Origin: Trifolium pratense
Lineage: Eukaryota > Streptophyta > Magnoliopsida > Fabales > Fabaceae
Direction of reading: 5' to 3'
Assembly (NCBI RefSeq): GCF_020283565.1
Contig: NC_060065.1
Coordinates: forward strand, 39,978,409-40,042,408
DNA: 64,000 nucleotides
Of this stretch, positions 19,736 to 31,989 are shown piece by piece; the stretch's first letter is position 1; every line of letters begins with the position of its first letter. Below the pieces are notes generated by a model. The model saw only the letters and a list, made by a program, of their open reading frames with translations. It was not told the origin of the DNA and made no database searches. Both the position numbers and the translations under genes were made by a program.

Positions 19736-22585
19736 TAGATTTAATAAGTAGTCACTGTTACGTGATTAAAAAAAGTAGTCGCTTGCTGTTACATGTATTT
19801 AATTATGGAAAATGTCTAAAACTATGGCACATAAGCTCTGATTACCTGAGCAATCTATTATAATTTTCCCCCTTTGTTTTAATTGTGGGCAAGTGACTCT
19901 GGTAAAATGATTTTAATTTTATTCTAATATTGTATATATTGGCATATTTGTTCTTTTTGTTTTGCAAGTTACATTGTTATTTGTAGTTTGGTTCTGACTG
20001 TTAATTGCTTGTATCATCTCAACTGGATACAGCATTTGTGCTTGTGTTGTATAACCAAGTTGAATAAGATGTTTGGATTTTACAAGCCTGCCAGCTACGT
20101 TGGAACTTAATACTATGAGTTTCTGTGTAGTGTACCAAATAAATCATTTATACTCCTTCCGTACAAATACTGCTGGAAAACCATATTTTGTGCTTTAATT
20201 AATACTATTTATTATTCATGTCTTCCATCACATGCATGCTAATTAGCAGAACTGCATCAGTGCATCGTCATGGACAATTTCAGAGACTTCTCTTCTTAGC
20301 CAACCTTGACCTGATTGACTTCCTTTTGGAGAAAGTACATTGTCAACTTTTTTCACTACTCAGTGCTCAACAATTATGTTTTATCCTTTAAGGACACTCT
20401 TGAACCCACATGCACTTCCCACTAGTACAAAACATTGAAATCAATCATTCTAGCTGGCATGCTGCATATCAAAACACTTATCTTATCAGGTTGCCCAGAA
20501 GTATCATGGCTGATGTGGCTTGATATGGAATGTGTGTTTGTGTTATTTTGAAAATTTGATTTTGAATAAATTTGATATTTGATATGGAAACTTGGTTTTG
20601 ATTCAAAGTGAAATTTTGTCAATTAATTTTGACGTAATGAATATTATTTAGTTGGTATTAATGAAAATGACTTTTATAGATTTCGATATATAATTACCAA
20701 GAAAGATGTGAGTTTTCAGTTTATATTTGTGAAACGGTCATATTTTTATTAGTTTATCACCTCAAAAGAAACAAATTATTGCTTTCATGTTTAGGATGTT
20801 AAAATCAAGTTTGGAAACCAGACTTGTTTCGCCTCAATAATGTCAAACATGCTATGCAGTATCCAAGGTAAGTTCATTCTTCAAATGGGATTTTAGCTTA
20901 CCAAATGCAAAACCAAACAAGCCAAATCTGCTGCTAGGGCCGTAGAAGAATTTGACAACCCTATTATAGTTAAAATTGTCTAAGATACGATTCTAATGAG
21001 AACCAAAGGATTGGAGGTATATTACTTGCAGCAAGGGTTGACTACTAGACAAACTTATCAGAGATGGTAATCTGATTTAGAATATCTATAGCTGGCCAAA
21101 GTGTATGATGCTATGCCTTTTAGATCACAAGAGAATCAAGCATGCATGCGATATTTTCTAACAATCAGATGAAATAGTGATACTATTTGCTGTTATGATG
21201 GTTAGTAATTACAGACACTGATTCAAGCAATGATAAGAAGTTCGTATCACATCTAATAACTTGAAAATATGGACTATCTATCATCTTAATCCTAGTTTGC
21301 ATAGATTTGATTAATACTTTGGTGGTTCTACTTCTAACCCTTTTTCTGTTCATACTATTATGACAAAGTTTTTTATATAAATTTGCAGAGAAAGCAACCA
21401 CCGAAGGTTCTGGGTGAATTATCATCAGCTCAATCAACTTCCACTTTTTCCTCGTGTATGTACCACTACCATGCAATGCACCCTTGAGCCCTAAAAAATC
21501 AAATTTGCTTGGTGTCACAGTTCAGGACATCAAATTTGGCATCCAGTTACTAGCTGTATTAAAGGTTATTTTTAATCATCATTTAACTTTTGTTTGAAAT
21601 CAAAAAAACAAAAATCAACCCCCACTGAATTCTTGTTGTAACTTTTAAACTTCTGGAAAATGAGGGAATAAAACAATTTATTCACCCAAAAAAGTTACTT
21701 TTATTTTTTTGAAAAGGATAAAAGTTTCTTTTATGATTTATAAATTGTCAATTTTTTTTACAAGGATAGTTTTTTATTTTTTTTATTTTATAATCAATGT
21801 CATTTTAATTTACTTTTACAGGAGAAATCATTTTATTTTAAATTTATGCTTTTTATTTTGAACTGCTGATTTTAAATTTATGCTTTTCTATATATACTAC
21901 AAAACTACTACATCAACAAGGAGCCACCCTATATTTGGAAAATGAACAGATATTAGGACAACAATAAAGCCATAGCACAGTGGGGCTATATATGCACTTG
22001 CCCCATCTAAAGTAGCAATCCTTGTTGGTTGGTTTGTAGTAGTAAGTTGGCCCATTAATTTTCTGAAACTTCTGAGGAAAAAAGTGGCACAGCAGCCCAG
22101 TTCCATCAAACTCTTTGGGTCCACTCAACTCCCTGTCCTAGTCATAAGGCTATTGAAATAATGACTTGAGGTCTAAAAAAAGTTTCTTAATAATCCCTCT
22201 GGTTTACCATAAGCAAAAAAAATTATTTTTTAGGTCATTGAATAATTGATATATCTCGTCTAATGAGATAGTAGATTAGTTATATAAAAAGTGAATTTTT
22301 GCGATGTGAATGTAAAACGATGTCTCTCACTTAGGATCCAACCTAGAGTTCATTTACTGTAAAGTAAAAAAGTTACTCTTATGTTAACTTTAGTGTTGTG
22401 TTTAAATGCTGAGAAAGGGAGAATAAAGATATATGGGAGAATGGATGGAAAGCTGAAAAATTGGGAGAGATTCTGCTTTCTTTGAAATGTTATTATGGAA
22501 GAAGGATAGTCTTAAACAGAGGGGTGGGCTCTATAAATATCATTTCCCAATCGGTAGTTCATCTAGTTAAACCAAGAATCCACTC
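19736..22585. other. Gene-poor spacer
   Basis: No gene is supported here. Frames of 111 codons (21183-21518, -) and 75 codons (21897-22124, -) exist but show no family resemblance, no consistent splice structure and no composition signal, so I left them out. Confidence 0.4.
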
Positions 22586-22720
22586 CTAACAATTTGCTGA
22601 TGCATTAGCTAATCTTGGTTGTTCGATGGGCTTTAGTTGTGTTTTTTATGAGTGTCCGGTTGCTTTTGGTGACTTGTTGCTTGTTTATGTATTGTTATTG
22701 AGGATTTTTTTTTTTCCCAT
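22586..22720 (+). pseudogene. LINE RNase H domain C-terminal scrap
   Basis: In one frame the translation reads ADALANLGCSMGFSCVFYEC followed by PVAFGDLLL, the C-terminal RNase H end found on plant L1-like elements (NxxADALAxxG...). It is frameshifted upstream and followed by an AT-rich non-coding stretch with a possible 3' end near 22770. Confidence 0.7.
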
Positions 22721-22770
22721 TTAATCTCGTTGTAATCTTGTTTAGACCCTCTTTTGATATAAATAAAAGG

Positions 22771-23965
22771 ATATGTATATCATTTTATAGTACACATTTT
22801 TTCCACGCTTTCTATTCAAATAAGAGAATATAATGCTTTTCTTTCCTCCTACTTTCACCCCTCAACATTCTTTCTTTTATTCCTTCCACTATTCAAACAA
22901 CTAGTCACATTATTAATTTTTACATTCTTAGATCTCACTTATTTTAGGCTCACTGTTTGGTTGGTATTTTTTTTTTTTGTTACAAGAGAGAAACTGTTTG
23001 GTTGGTATAAACTCAATAATACATGACTCCCTATTTGTAATTATGTGTATTATTAATGCACACACTGTATATAGTGTATACATAAACGCCAAATATGTGA
23101 ACGATTTGGTGACACGAACTAATTTTCCCAAGCATTATTACCAACACTTTGTACCCGAATCAATTGGCCCAAATCATATCTTGGTTTTCTGTTGTCCTTT
23201 TGTTGCACAAGTAAAGAAAAATGGAAGGAAAATGCTATATTGAGATCAAAGCTCCAAACCTTCTAGTTGAGCTACAGTAAAACCGTAAAAAAGCTGTTGT
23301 CATGACAGTACTAAATTCCAAAATGAATAATACAAACCCTATTGAAGTTTATGACATAGTCTAACATAACAACAACAAATTATCCTTCCCAGTCCAGCTC
23401 ATATAGATATTGTGATGTGAACTCTCTTGTAGTGTGATCACATGCCCCCACACTGTAGTACGTAGTACTCCATATACCACCATTATTCTATTCTATAAAC
23501 ATTCATCTATGCAACCTAGCCTTGAATCTTTATAACAAGACACTGTATGTAGATTATGATGCCTGCATATAGATATTTTCCTAAGTCAGCCATGTCCTAG
23601 CCTCAAGTTTTAGGTCTAAAAGTTTTTGCAAAGTAAGGTATCCTGCTAGTTAATGTAAAAGTAGAGTCATACCTATTTTGTTGTTTCTTGAAATTGTAGG
23701 GTTATAGTAGTGTGCTATCATCATGATGGTTTTTGAAATTCTCAATCATTTAGTCAAATTTATCATCTGAGTAACATTTTGAGTTTGTTAGAAAATTACA
23801 GTATACCATTAATTTCATATTCATTGGTAGGAGTAATTTTTTAGGTAGTACCATTTTGATCAACACTTTCTTTTGATTAAAAAGTAGAAATATGTTACTA
23901 ACACTGATAGTTGAGTTTTGCTCAACTCTTGAAGATGTTATCAGTGTTTTCTACCATCATATTTT
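22771..23965. other. AT-rich spacer
   Basis: I see no supported gene or bounded repeat in this stretch. Confidence 0.4.
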
Positions 23966-24106
23966 GCCTATGTTTGATATCATGGTAAATATGTCAGAAT
24001 CATGGCGTTCGCTGTGATTTTTTAAAAGTTATAGAGTATAACTTCTGTGAAATCACGGTGAATCATTGTGATTCAGGCGTATCAAACGTAAATACCAAAC
24101 ATAGGC
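23966..24106. mobile_element. MITE-like element, about 140 bp
   Basis: The inverted ends are GCCTATGTTTGATA at the left and, on the minus strand, GCCTATGTTTGGTA at the right. Internally AGAATCA(C/T)GG and GAATCATTGTGATTC repeat. A related copy with the same AGAATCACG core lies near 40380-40510. Confidence 0.65.
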
Positions 24107-25555
24107 TTAATTATTCTTTTTTATTTACTCCTATCTTTCTTTTCTCTTTCGCTTTATCTCATGTAACAAAAAAAAGTTACGGGTTAGATAAAGTGTTTCT
24201 AATAACCCCTTTGAAAATATTCAACTTTAATAGACCAATTTGAAATATTTACTAATAGACGACAATAATATGATCTAGGATTTTCCTATCATGTGCATGC
24301 AAATTTACACATGTTAAAAAAGGTTCAATTTAATCCATCATCCTCTTAAAATTTCAGAGGAACCAACTTGGAGTTTTTTACAAGTAAAAAAAAGTGAATG
24401 ATTAGTTTATTTACTCACAGCTCATTTTCTACATAGTGTACTTTACTATGGATAAAATCTTTGTTACTTTTATGTGCCCCCCTCATCTCATCACATACAT
24501 ACCAACACAACACCAACTTTTCTTAGCCGTTAGCATTTTGGCAAGAGCACCCTACCCTTTTTCATCCCTTTTTGTGCACTGACCCACTGCTCCCTATACC
24601 AAGAGAGAGAGAGGTTGAAGGGTGTAGCATTTGCATATGATAAAGATTAAAGGGATTGGATGAAGAGGAATCTATTCAGAGTCCCTACTGTACATAAGCA
24701 CGTTCTTTCTTTGATGCCCCAAAACTTCCCTCAGTCTTTTGCAGAGGCTCTCTCTCATTATTCATCAACAAACAAAAATTGTTTTCTTTTTTAAGACACA
24801 GAAAATCAAATCAATAAGATCATGCTTTAAATACTACAACACCAACAACAATGTCTCAATATTTATTCAATTCAACTGGCTAATTTGAATATTTTATTAG
24901 TAGGCTTTTAATTGTGCTCATTAATTAACATGATACTTGCTTTTCAGCTGATTTACCTCTAGATAGAAATGATTGCACGTTTCCTCAAACCTATATAAAG
25001 TGAAGAGAAAGTAATGACAAAGTTGAGCTCATTAACCAAAAACAACCAAAACTCCTGCTCATTTTATACATACATTGAAAAGTGAATGTATCTAATCTAT
25101 AATATAGTTTAGATACATCAATTTTTTAATATATCTAAAAAATAAATTTTTTCTTATATTAAAGATCGGATGGAGTACTAATAAGCATGCATTTTTTTAA
25201 AGAAGAAATTGTTAAATAAGGTTTTTTTTAATCTATTAATAAAAAAATTATTTGTGCCAATAAAGAAATTAGTAAAAAAATATTTTGATTGTTTAAGCTA
25301 TCTTTGGTTTGAACTGGTTTTATGAAAGTAAATATTATTTAAATCTTAAATTATGAATTAATTAATTGACACATTTAGAAAAATTTATTTCTATTTATTT
25401 GTTATTTTAAAGTTGATGTACTCTTAATTATTATTATTTATTGGAGAAATAAAATTAGATGAAATGAGATAATAAAAAAAATATTATAAAAATGATAAAT
25501 AATTCTATTAAAAATAGCAAAATTTATTAATTATATTGAAATGTGTAAAAAACTA
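24107..25555. other. AT-rich spacer with a partial MITE
   Basis: No gene is supported. Around 25080-25180 there is one end of a CTCC(A/C)TCCG-type MITE (ending GATCGGATGGAGTAC) whose partner arm was not found. A (GA)n tract is at about 24601-24613. Confidence 0.45.
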
Positions 25556-25563
25556 CCATAATA

Positions 25564-25710
25564 CCCCATCCGGTTCTATATATAAGAAACATGTCATTTT
25601 TTAGATTCATTGTAGAATTGATGTATTTAGACAATAATATAGTCTAAATATATAAATTTTACAATAAACCTAAAAAGTTAAATGTTTCTTATATATAAGA
25701 CCGGAAGGAG
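25564..25710. mobile_element. Stowaway-like MITE, 147 bp
   Basis: The inverted arms CCCCATCCGGTTCTATATAT and, on the minus strand, CTCCTTCCGGTCTTATATAT continue with AAGAAACAT. TA dinucleotides flank both ends. Confidence 0.85.
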
Positions 25711-25834
25711 TAATTGACAATAAAAGAAAGGAGAGAGTACTAAATTGGTCATGATAATCGGTGGGATAATTAGTTAAGAAAAACAAGTAAATTTTGTATT
25801 GAAAATTGTGTTTTTTATATTTTTAAAAGGCTAA

Positions 25835-26408
25835 AAAAAAAAAAAAAAACCCCCCGCTGGCCCTAATATTCTATTTTTTTTTTTCTTTGAGTTTCTTTTT
25901 CCTCTATCAGTTAGGGGTGATTTTAGGTCATATTTGGCCTAAAATCACCCCTCTGCATCTTTTTTATTGTTGTTTTTAATCTAAATAAGTTGATTTTTCA
26001 CATAGATTGAATCTTTTAGTTGTTTTTCTTTTCTATTTGTGATATCGTTGTTTGAGTGCGGTGTTTGTGTTGGTGGTCGTCTTGTTACGACGTTGTTGAT
26101 TTTCTCCGTCTTGTTACGGTGTTCGTTTAGTTCATATTGAAAGATCCTCTTCAATCAATTGCAGATTCAATCAATGATTTGGGCATCAACGTTGCAGATC
26201 CGGAAGCATGGACATTTCGGTGACTTTAATTTTATCATATTATTATTTGTAGGCATTTTACCATTGTATGCTATTAACACGGATGTTGTGAGTTTGTTCG
26301 CAGATTCATCCTTTTTGTTTTTAGCGATGTTGAATTTGTATTTGGATCTGATGTACTCTGTCGATTATTGGAATGAATGAATATCATTATCTTTTTTAGT
26401 AAAAAAAA
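25835..26408 (+). mobile_element. Probable retroposed element (LINE 3' end or LINE-mobilised)
   Basis: The segment has an A-tail at its right end (26401-26408). The short sequence AAAAGGCTAA occurs on both sides (ending 25834 and 26414), compatible with a target-site duplication. The 3' portion (TGGAATGAATGAATATCATTATCTTTTTTAGT) resembles L1-type 3' ends. A perfect 15-bp inverted repeat lies near the left end. An open frame at 26159-26380 has no family match. Confidence 0.5.
25913..25952. repeat. Perfect 15-bp inverted repeat (hairpin)
   Basis: AGGGGTGATTTTAGG (25913-25927) pairs with CCTAAAATCACCCCT (25938-25952) across a 10-nt loop. Confidence 0.9.
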
Positions 26409-26513
26409 GGCTAATTCCACATGTTCCAAGATTATTTTACTATATTTAGTTTCTTAACTAGTATTCCAGAAGCGCTGATTAACATTTTTCATATTTCTTT
26501 GTATTCCCTCTGC

Positions 26514-26649
26514 TCCTTTTTATAAGAGACAATTAACTTTTTAGAATAATTAAATAACTAATGTATTAGGTCCATATTATAACCCAAGTACATTAATTAT
26601 TGAATGAATCTAAAAAGTCAATTATCTCTTATAAAAAGGACCAGAGGAG
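26514..26649. mobile_element. Stowaway-like MITE, about 136 bp
   Basis: The arms are TCCCTCTGCTCCTTTTTATA and, on the minus strand, CTCCTCTGGTCCTTTTTATA, continuing AGAGA(C/T)AATT and matching for about 45 bp. They are flanked by TA. Confidence 0.85.
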
Positions 26650-27335
26650 TATCTCGGAGTAAAATTGAGTTATTTACTTATGTTTAAGATAAAGAATAAT
26701 TGACAGAGTAAATAAACATTTCTTTTACAAAGTTAAAAAAAAAATGTGAAACACATAAAAAAATGAGCTCTCATCTTTCAACCAATTATTTTTTCCATAC
26801 ACAAAAATCATAATAGAACTCATTGATTTTTACTCATTGATTTTTATTCAAGAGGTTCAAATCTCCTACCATTAAAATTTTAGAATCAACTCATTGATAA
26901 ATAAACATCACTCTATCTCTAGCAACATGGCTTCCATAGTAGTACAATTTTTTTTTTCAATACAATTTATGACTATTTTTGCAAGTGTTCCAAGAACTCT
27001 TATTTATTTATTTATTTACTTTTTTGTCGGGTTAAAGTGTTAAATTGGTTGGGTATTTGTTGTGCTTTACCGATTAATCTTAAAGAGCATGCTCTTTAGT
27101 TTGGGGGTGTTCATATGTTTGGGAAAGAGATTAAGAAATAATCTTATCTTCAATAATCAAATGTTATCTCAGGCTCAATTGTTGGACAAAGTTAAGATTA
27201 TTGTTTGATGAAGGCTCAAAACTAAGAAACCAAATTTCAATTATGATGCTAATATGTGATAGACTCATCCGGTGTTTTGCTAGCTTTACACCTTAATTTG
27301 TTAGTTATTTTGTTTGTATATGTTTTAGTTACCTA

Positions 27336-27636
27336 CTCCCTCCGTCCCAAATTATAAGGGAAAAAATGCCATTTTTTTTGTCCCAAATTATAAGAGAAAA
27401 AATCATTTTCAAGAATGTTTTTTCCTTATTTTCATAAAATTAAATGCAAATTGCATTTAATTTCTTCTCTCTCTCATTTTCTCAATAAACAACAACCAAT
27501 AAAAATTATTTTTACATCTTCCTATGCAACTTATTCCAAGGAAAACCCACAAAATCATACTTCAAATTCTCATGTTTTACTTTTTCTTAATAAGTGTGAT
27601 TTTTTTATTTTCCCTTATAATTTGGGACGGAGGGAG
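27336..27636. mobile_element. CTCCCTCCGTCCC-type MITE, 301 bp
   Basis: The perfect terminal inverted repeat CTCCCTCCGTCCCAAATTAT extends to about 25 bp, with TA on both sides (27334-27335, 27637-27638). The arm phrase GTCCCAAATTATAAG is duplicated at the left end. Confidence 0.92.
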
Positions 27637-27639
27637 TAT

Positions 27640-28990
27640 TGTGTTTGAACTCTTGTATCCTTGTCATTTTAGGCACATTTTGTACTAGAATGTTTTAATT
27701 CAATTCTTTAGGTTCTTAAAAAAATAATTTATTTATTTTTGAACATGGCAAGATCGTCAATTAAAATCTTCAATTAATTAGCAGCAAGAATCCGGGGATT
27801 ATTTGGATTTTAGGGAATCATTTTGGGGTACATGACCCTACAAAAGCCACACAATACAAAATGAAAAGACGTAAATGCCCTTGCACAGTTGTCTTAACAC
27901 ATTGAACAGGTCAGCATAAGAGTGAGTATGTCAAGAAAAAGTTGTGATGTGCATCCATTTCCACGTAGTCACAAAACCCAAACTCTTATGGGAGGGATTA
28001 CCTATTCAAAGACTGGTCAAACACCACATCATATCACAATGTGACAATTTCATAATATGCATCAAAATCCGAACTGAAAAACATTAAAAAAATAAAAATG
28101 AAATTTGAGTATATGGATTAAGAGTATCCTAAATAATAGAGGATAAATAATAGTGGATAACTGAATAGTTAGTTTATGATGGATGAATTTATAGCAAATA
28201 AATTAGTTGATTTAATCTATAGTGTTTGATAAAATTAGTGCTTAAATTAGTTTATAAGTATGAAATGACGTAAAAAAGACATGTTTAATTAATATTTAAT
28301 TTTTTCAGATAAGATGACAGTTAAAATTGAAAGAAAAAATGACAATTTATAAACTATAAACTCTCAAGACCTCTCGGATCATGAGATTGTCTTTGCTTCA
28401 AAAAAAAGTCGCTCTCATATCCATGTCCTCCACTAAAAGGGGATGGGGACCCTCCACGACCATCGCCTCTTCTATGGGGTGATGAGGAGTTCTCACACCC
28501 GCCTCCTCTTCTAGGAAGAGAGGTGAGGGATCTTTCTTGTTCGTTGTTCCTTCAACTGTAGTGACGATGGAAAATGCATCAATAAAGGGTGTTGATTTAA
28601 TGGATTCTGAAAATTTTATTTTCTTCTTATGCGTTCTTTATGGGTTTAGATGCAATGATGAATTTTGAGATGGATTAATGTGAGGAAGAGAAAGACATTA
28701 AAAAAAAACTATTTTATTTATTATTTAAATAAGTGTTTCAATATTAGAAAGAAATGAAAAACGTTTAAAAATAGTAAACAAAATTCAAATTCTTTTTCTT
28801 GTATTTACTCATTCACCTTCATGAATATGTCGTTTTTTTTTTGGGTAAGTAATCCTTGTCATAAATTTATTAAAAACCGAAAGTAAATTCTCTTCATTCG
28901 ATCGTATGATTCACCTTTATGGAAACCTATTGCCGGAGTTTGGGAAAAATTTCAACGCCATGTGTTTTGGCAAATATGAGATGATAGATA
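27640..28990. other. Gene-poor spacer
   Basis: No supported gene. A GC-richer patch at 28400-28560 (CCTCCACGACCATCGCCTCT) stands out but gives no recognisable protein. Confidence 0.4.
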
Positions 28991-28999
28991 AACTAATTT

Positions 29000-29922
29000 T
29001 TGGTTGGATAAATAGGTTTTCGATGGGACGTGTTTTTAGCCAGGCCTCCCAAAACCTCATTGTTACCACTCTTTTCTTTTAGAGATGCCATAAATACAAA
29101 GGGGAATTTGAACCTTGGTTTTATGTGTGATAATTTGCCAACTAATATGGTAAATCGGGTGTTAGCTTTACCGACCTGCAAAGATGCTGATAGGTCTGAT
29201 TCCATGGGATGTGAAGGCACTAATACTCTCAAGTTTACAATTCATAGTGCTTATATTTTACAATATGGGGAGATCCATGTCCAAGAGGGAGATTGGAAGT
29301 CAATGTTGAACTGGAAAGGATCTCGTTGTATACGAACTTTCATTTGGTTGGTAGTCCAAGAAAGCATCCTTACCAATTTTCGAAGAAGCAAGTAGGGGTG
29401 GGCATATCCCCGTTATGCACTAGATGTGGGAGAGGTGACGATACTACAATCCACATGCTTTGTGGTTGTGTCTATGCTACTAAAGTATTGTTATGTTTGG
29501 TTCTATTTAATTTTATCACTGATTTTCTTACCTTTGATTGCAGGAATTGGAATTTTAATAACACTAACAAGCTTGAGATTAAAGCTATTATTGCGAGCTA
29601 AAAGACAACTTTCACGATCACTTGCTCGTTTCTATGGAAGTGGACAAACAAATCTATAAATATTATTTTCAAGAGCCAAACGACCCTATTTTGACAATAC
29701 AGAATTTTATTAGAGGGATGGACTTGTGTTCAACCCAATTACTCCATCAAAATCATCAGATAAAAGAGACGATCTACGTAGGCTGAAAAAAAAACCCTGA
29801 AGGTTGGATAAAGCTCAACAACAATGGTGCTTACAAAGGATGTGAAGAGTCTTCAGGTAGTGGCGGCCTTTTATGCAACTCTGATGGAAGATAAATGCAA
29901 GTTATGTTGGGTCATAACAGGG
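29000..29922 (+). pseudogene. LINE 3' coding remnant: zf-RVT and RNase H
   Basis: Two overlapping frames preserve the reverse-transcriptase zinc-binding region: FTIHSAYILQYGE, a W...TFIWLV segment, and after a +1 shift PLCTRCGRGDDTTIHMLCGC with the expected C-x2-C-x8-H-x3-C-type spacing. About 150 bp further on, EGWIKLNNNGAYKGCEESS, then GSGGLLCNSDGR is the start of the RNase H domain, in which the catalytic Asp of the usual LNxDGA motif is Asn. A stop follows immediately. The copy is dead and is truncated at about 29922 by the adjoining LTR-like repeat. Confidence 0.88.
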
Positions 29923-29924
29923 TC

Positions 29925-30110
29925 TGGGGGATCATCACATCGAGCCTTGAACAACTACACAAGTGAGTTGAACCCCAGACTTTAACTCAAAACCTTAAGC
30001 CATTAGGTTTATGAGTTCTCTCACTTATAAACCATTCAAAATTCACTGTATCATCCGATGTGGGACTCAACTCACACTTGAAATACCAACAAGTTATTTG
30101 TACTATTGAA
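29925..30110 (-). mobile_element. TRIM/LTR-like fragment
   Basis: Read on the minus strand the sequence has GAGTCCCACATCGGATGATA, then TTATAAGTGAGAGAACTCAT, CCTAATGGCTTAAGGTTTTG and GGGTTCAACTCACTTGTG. That is the order of elements found in plant TRIM-type LTRs. No second LTR was found nearby. Confidence 0.6.
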
Positions 30111-30149
30111 AAAATTCTTGTAAAAACAAAATTAAAAATTAAAATAAAA

Positions 30150-30580
30150 GTATTTTTAACACCTTAATTTTCACAAACTTGCAATTTTGACCCCTTAACT
30201 TTTAAAATAACACTTTTGACATCCTAACTTTCACAAACTTGCGATTTTAACTCAGTTACCAAGTCAACACACATGTGGCAAATGACTCACACGCATGCCA
30301 TGTCAGGATGTCTTGCCACATGGACAATGATTAACCTTCCGCATCAACATATATGTGAGAAGTCATGCTAACATGACATGTGATCTAGTCATTGTCCACG
30401 TGGCAAAAAATGCTGACGTGACATGTGAGTCACTTGCCACATGTGCATTGACTTGGTCAAAATAAGTGGGAACCGACATTTTGTAAAAGGGGCTAAAGTT
30501 AGGGGTCAAACTCGCAATTTGTGATAGTTTGAGAGCCAAATATATTATTTTAAAAGTTAGAAGGCAAAAAATGCTGACTA
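30150..30580. mobile_element. Long-TIR MITE, about 430 bp
   Basis: The two halves are complementary: TTTGACCCC(T)TAAC at the left pairs with GTTAGGGGTCAAA at the right, and GTCAACACACATGTGGCAAATGAC pairs with GTCACTTGCCACATGTGCATTGAC. A GACATGTGATCTAGTC/CACATGGACAATG middle also pairs. The ends are approximate. Confidence 0.75.
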
Positions 30581-31632
30581 ATGTCCCTAGAACTCTAGTT
30601 AAAGAAACTCAATATAGTAAAATTGATGGAGCAATCAAAGCCCTGTTTTGAGTAGAACTTAAATGGAGTTAAGTTTAGACTTGATGTTGTTGTTCCTCGT
30701 TGCGATGAATTTGGATGGGATTTTCTTAGATACAAATACTTAATTTTTCATCCAAAAAGAAATCCAAAATTTTATTTCTAAATTTCTTAATTTTATGAGT
30801 TTTTTGGATGGAGAGAGGGATGATTGATGAAAGGGAGCTTCTATGGTGCATTCCTGTTTTGGAATGTTTTGGTGCAGTCCATTTAATTGACCAATAGAAT
30901 ATCAACTTATACCACATCAGCGCAAGTCCATGGTGAACCCTATGAAACTTTAATTTATTGCACATCAGTCCTTCATTAAGTTAATATTAAGTATATATTG
31001 TAATTGTTTTCTTTTAGAAGCAGCGATACATTATACACAGGAGAAACACAAGCAGGTAACAAAAAATCTAAGACAATTACATAAACTAGCACCTTAACAC
31101 CAAGCAAAATCTTAAATAAATCAAACCTCAACACCCAACTTTGCTGTATAATACCAGAAAATCTTAAACCCATAAGATTTCAAACTCAAAATTTCAATCT
31201 CAGAATTCATTGTTTCCAGAAAATTTTATCAAACTCATAAGATTTTGAAACAGAGTAATAAAATCGAGTAGTATTAATGGATTTGATTCATCTAAATCGA
31301 GTAGTATTATTGGTGGAATATGCGGCGGTAGCAAGATCTCGTTTTGAAGTTTCTAAAAATTTTAAGTTTAGGTATTTTGTTTTAGATCATTTAAATCAAA
31401 ATTAAAATCATAAATATATTCCAAATCGTTTTTGTGATGTTTCTGGGTAAGTAATCGTTATTATCGACGTTTAAATGGCCAGAAACCGTCGGGTTTTATA
31501 ATAAAAATCGCGGGTATGAAACCGGGTCGCATCTACCCGGCTGAAGGTTGAAGATGAAGGCCGGTTTAATATATTTTTATCAACACTTGTTTTATAAATA
31601 TCATATAACGCACACATAATCACAACTTGCTA

Positions 31633-31700
31633 ATGTGTCGTAGTGGTTGAGACTTTATTCTATTGTTATCACGTCGTGGGTTCGAATCCCATTTTCTCCA
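31633..31700 (+). repeat. tRNA-like sequence, left pair, forward member
   Basis: TAGTGGTTGA (box A-like, 31641-31650) and GGGTTCGAATCCC (box B/T-arm-like, 31678-31690). Its partner at 31775-31842 points toward it. Confidence 0.65.
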
Positions 31701-31774
31701 ACTTTTTGTGAAAAATACTGAATTTCATATAAACAGCCTTGAAAATACAGAAAAACTAAAAAAAATAAAAGCCA

Positions 31775-31842
31775 CATACACAGGATTCGAACACACTACC
31801 AACGAGCCATAAATAAACATTTAACCGCTGAGCTATGATACT
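31775..31842 (-). repeat. tRNA-like sequence, left pair, reverse member
   Basis: On the minus strand, TCATAGCTCAGCGGTTAAAT (box A-like) and GTGTTCGAATCC (box B-like). Confidence 0.65.
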
Positions 31843-31989
31843 TTCATGTTATTTATTGCACTCCCTAATTATATATTTCGGTTTATCATGCTGTAATTTT
31901 TTTTTTTGGTTGATGTAATAATTTGTATTATATGAATTAAAATTATTTGATTAGTTTTTATAATTTTTAAGTCATTACCTTTAACTAGA

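Larger units (their letters stand above)
30833..31880 (+). repeat. Left arm of the 7.19 kb element
   Basis: The outer ~130 bp and the inner ~500 bp match the right arm in inverse; the stretch 30970-31360 does not. Conserved inner phrases include TAAAATCATAAATATATT, TTTTTGTGATG, GACGTTTAAATG, AAA(C/T)CGTCGGGTT and ACCCGGCTG(A/G)AGGTTGAAGATGA. Confidence 0.75.

Noticed and set aside
21183..21518. 111-codon minus-strand frame as a gene
   Set aside because: No family resemblance, no promoter or splice context; long frames like this occur by chance in this composition.
21897..22128. Overlapping 71-75 codon minus-strand frames
   Set aside because: Two overlapping frames with no homology; neither has a coding-like pattern.
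29925..30110. A complete LTR retrotransposon next to the LINE remnant
   Set aside because: Only one LTR-like segment found; no second LTR, PBS or coding sequence adjoining.
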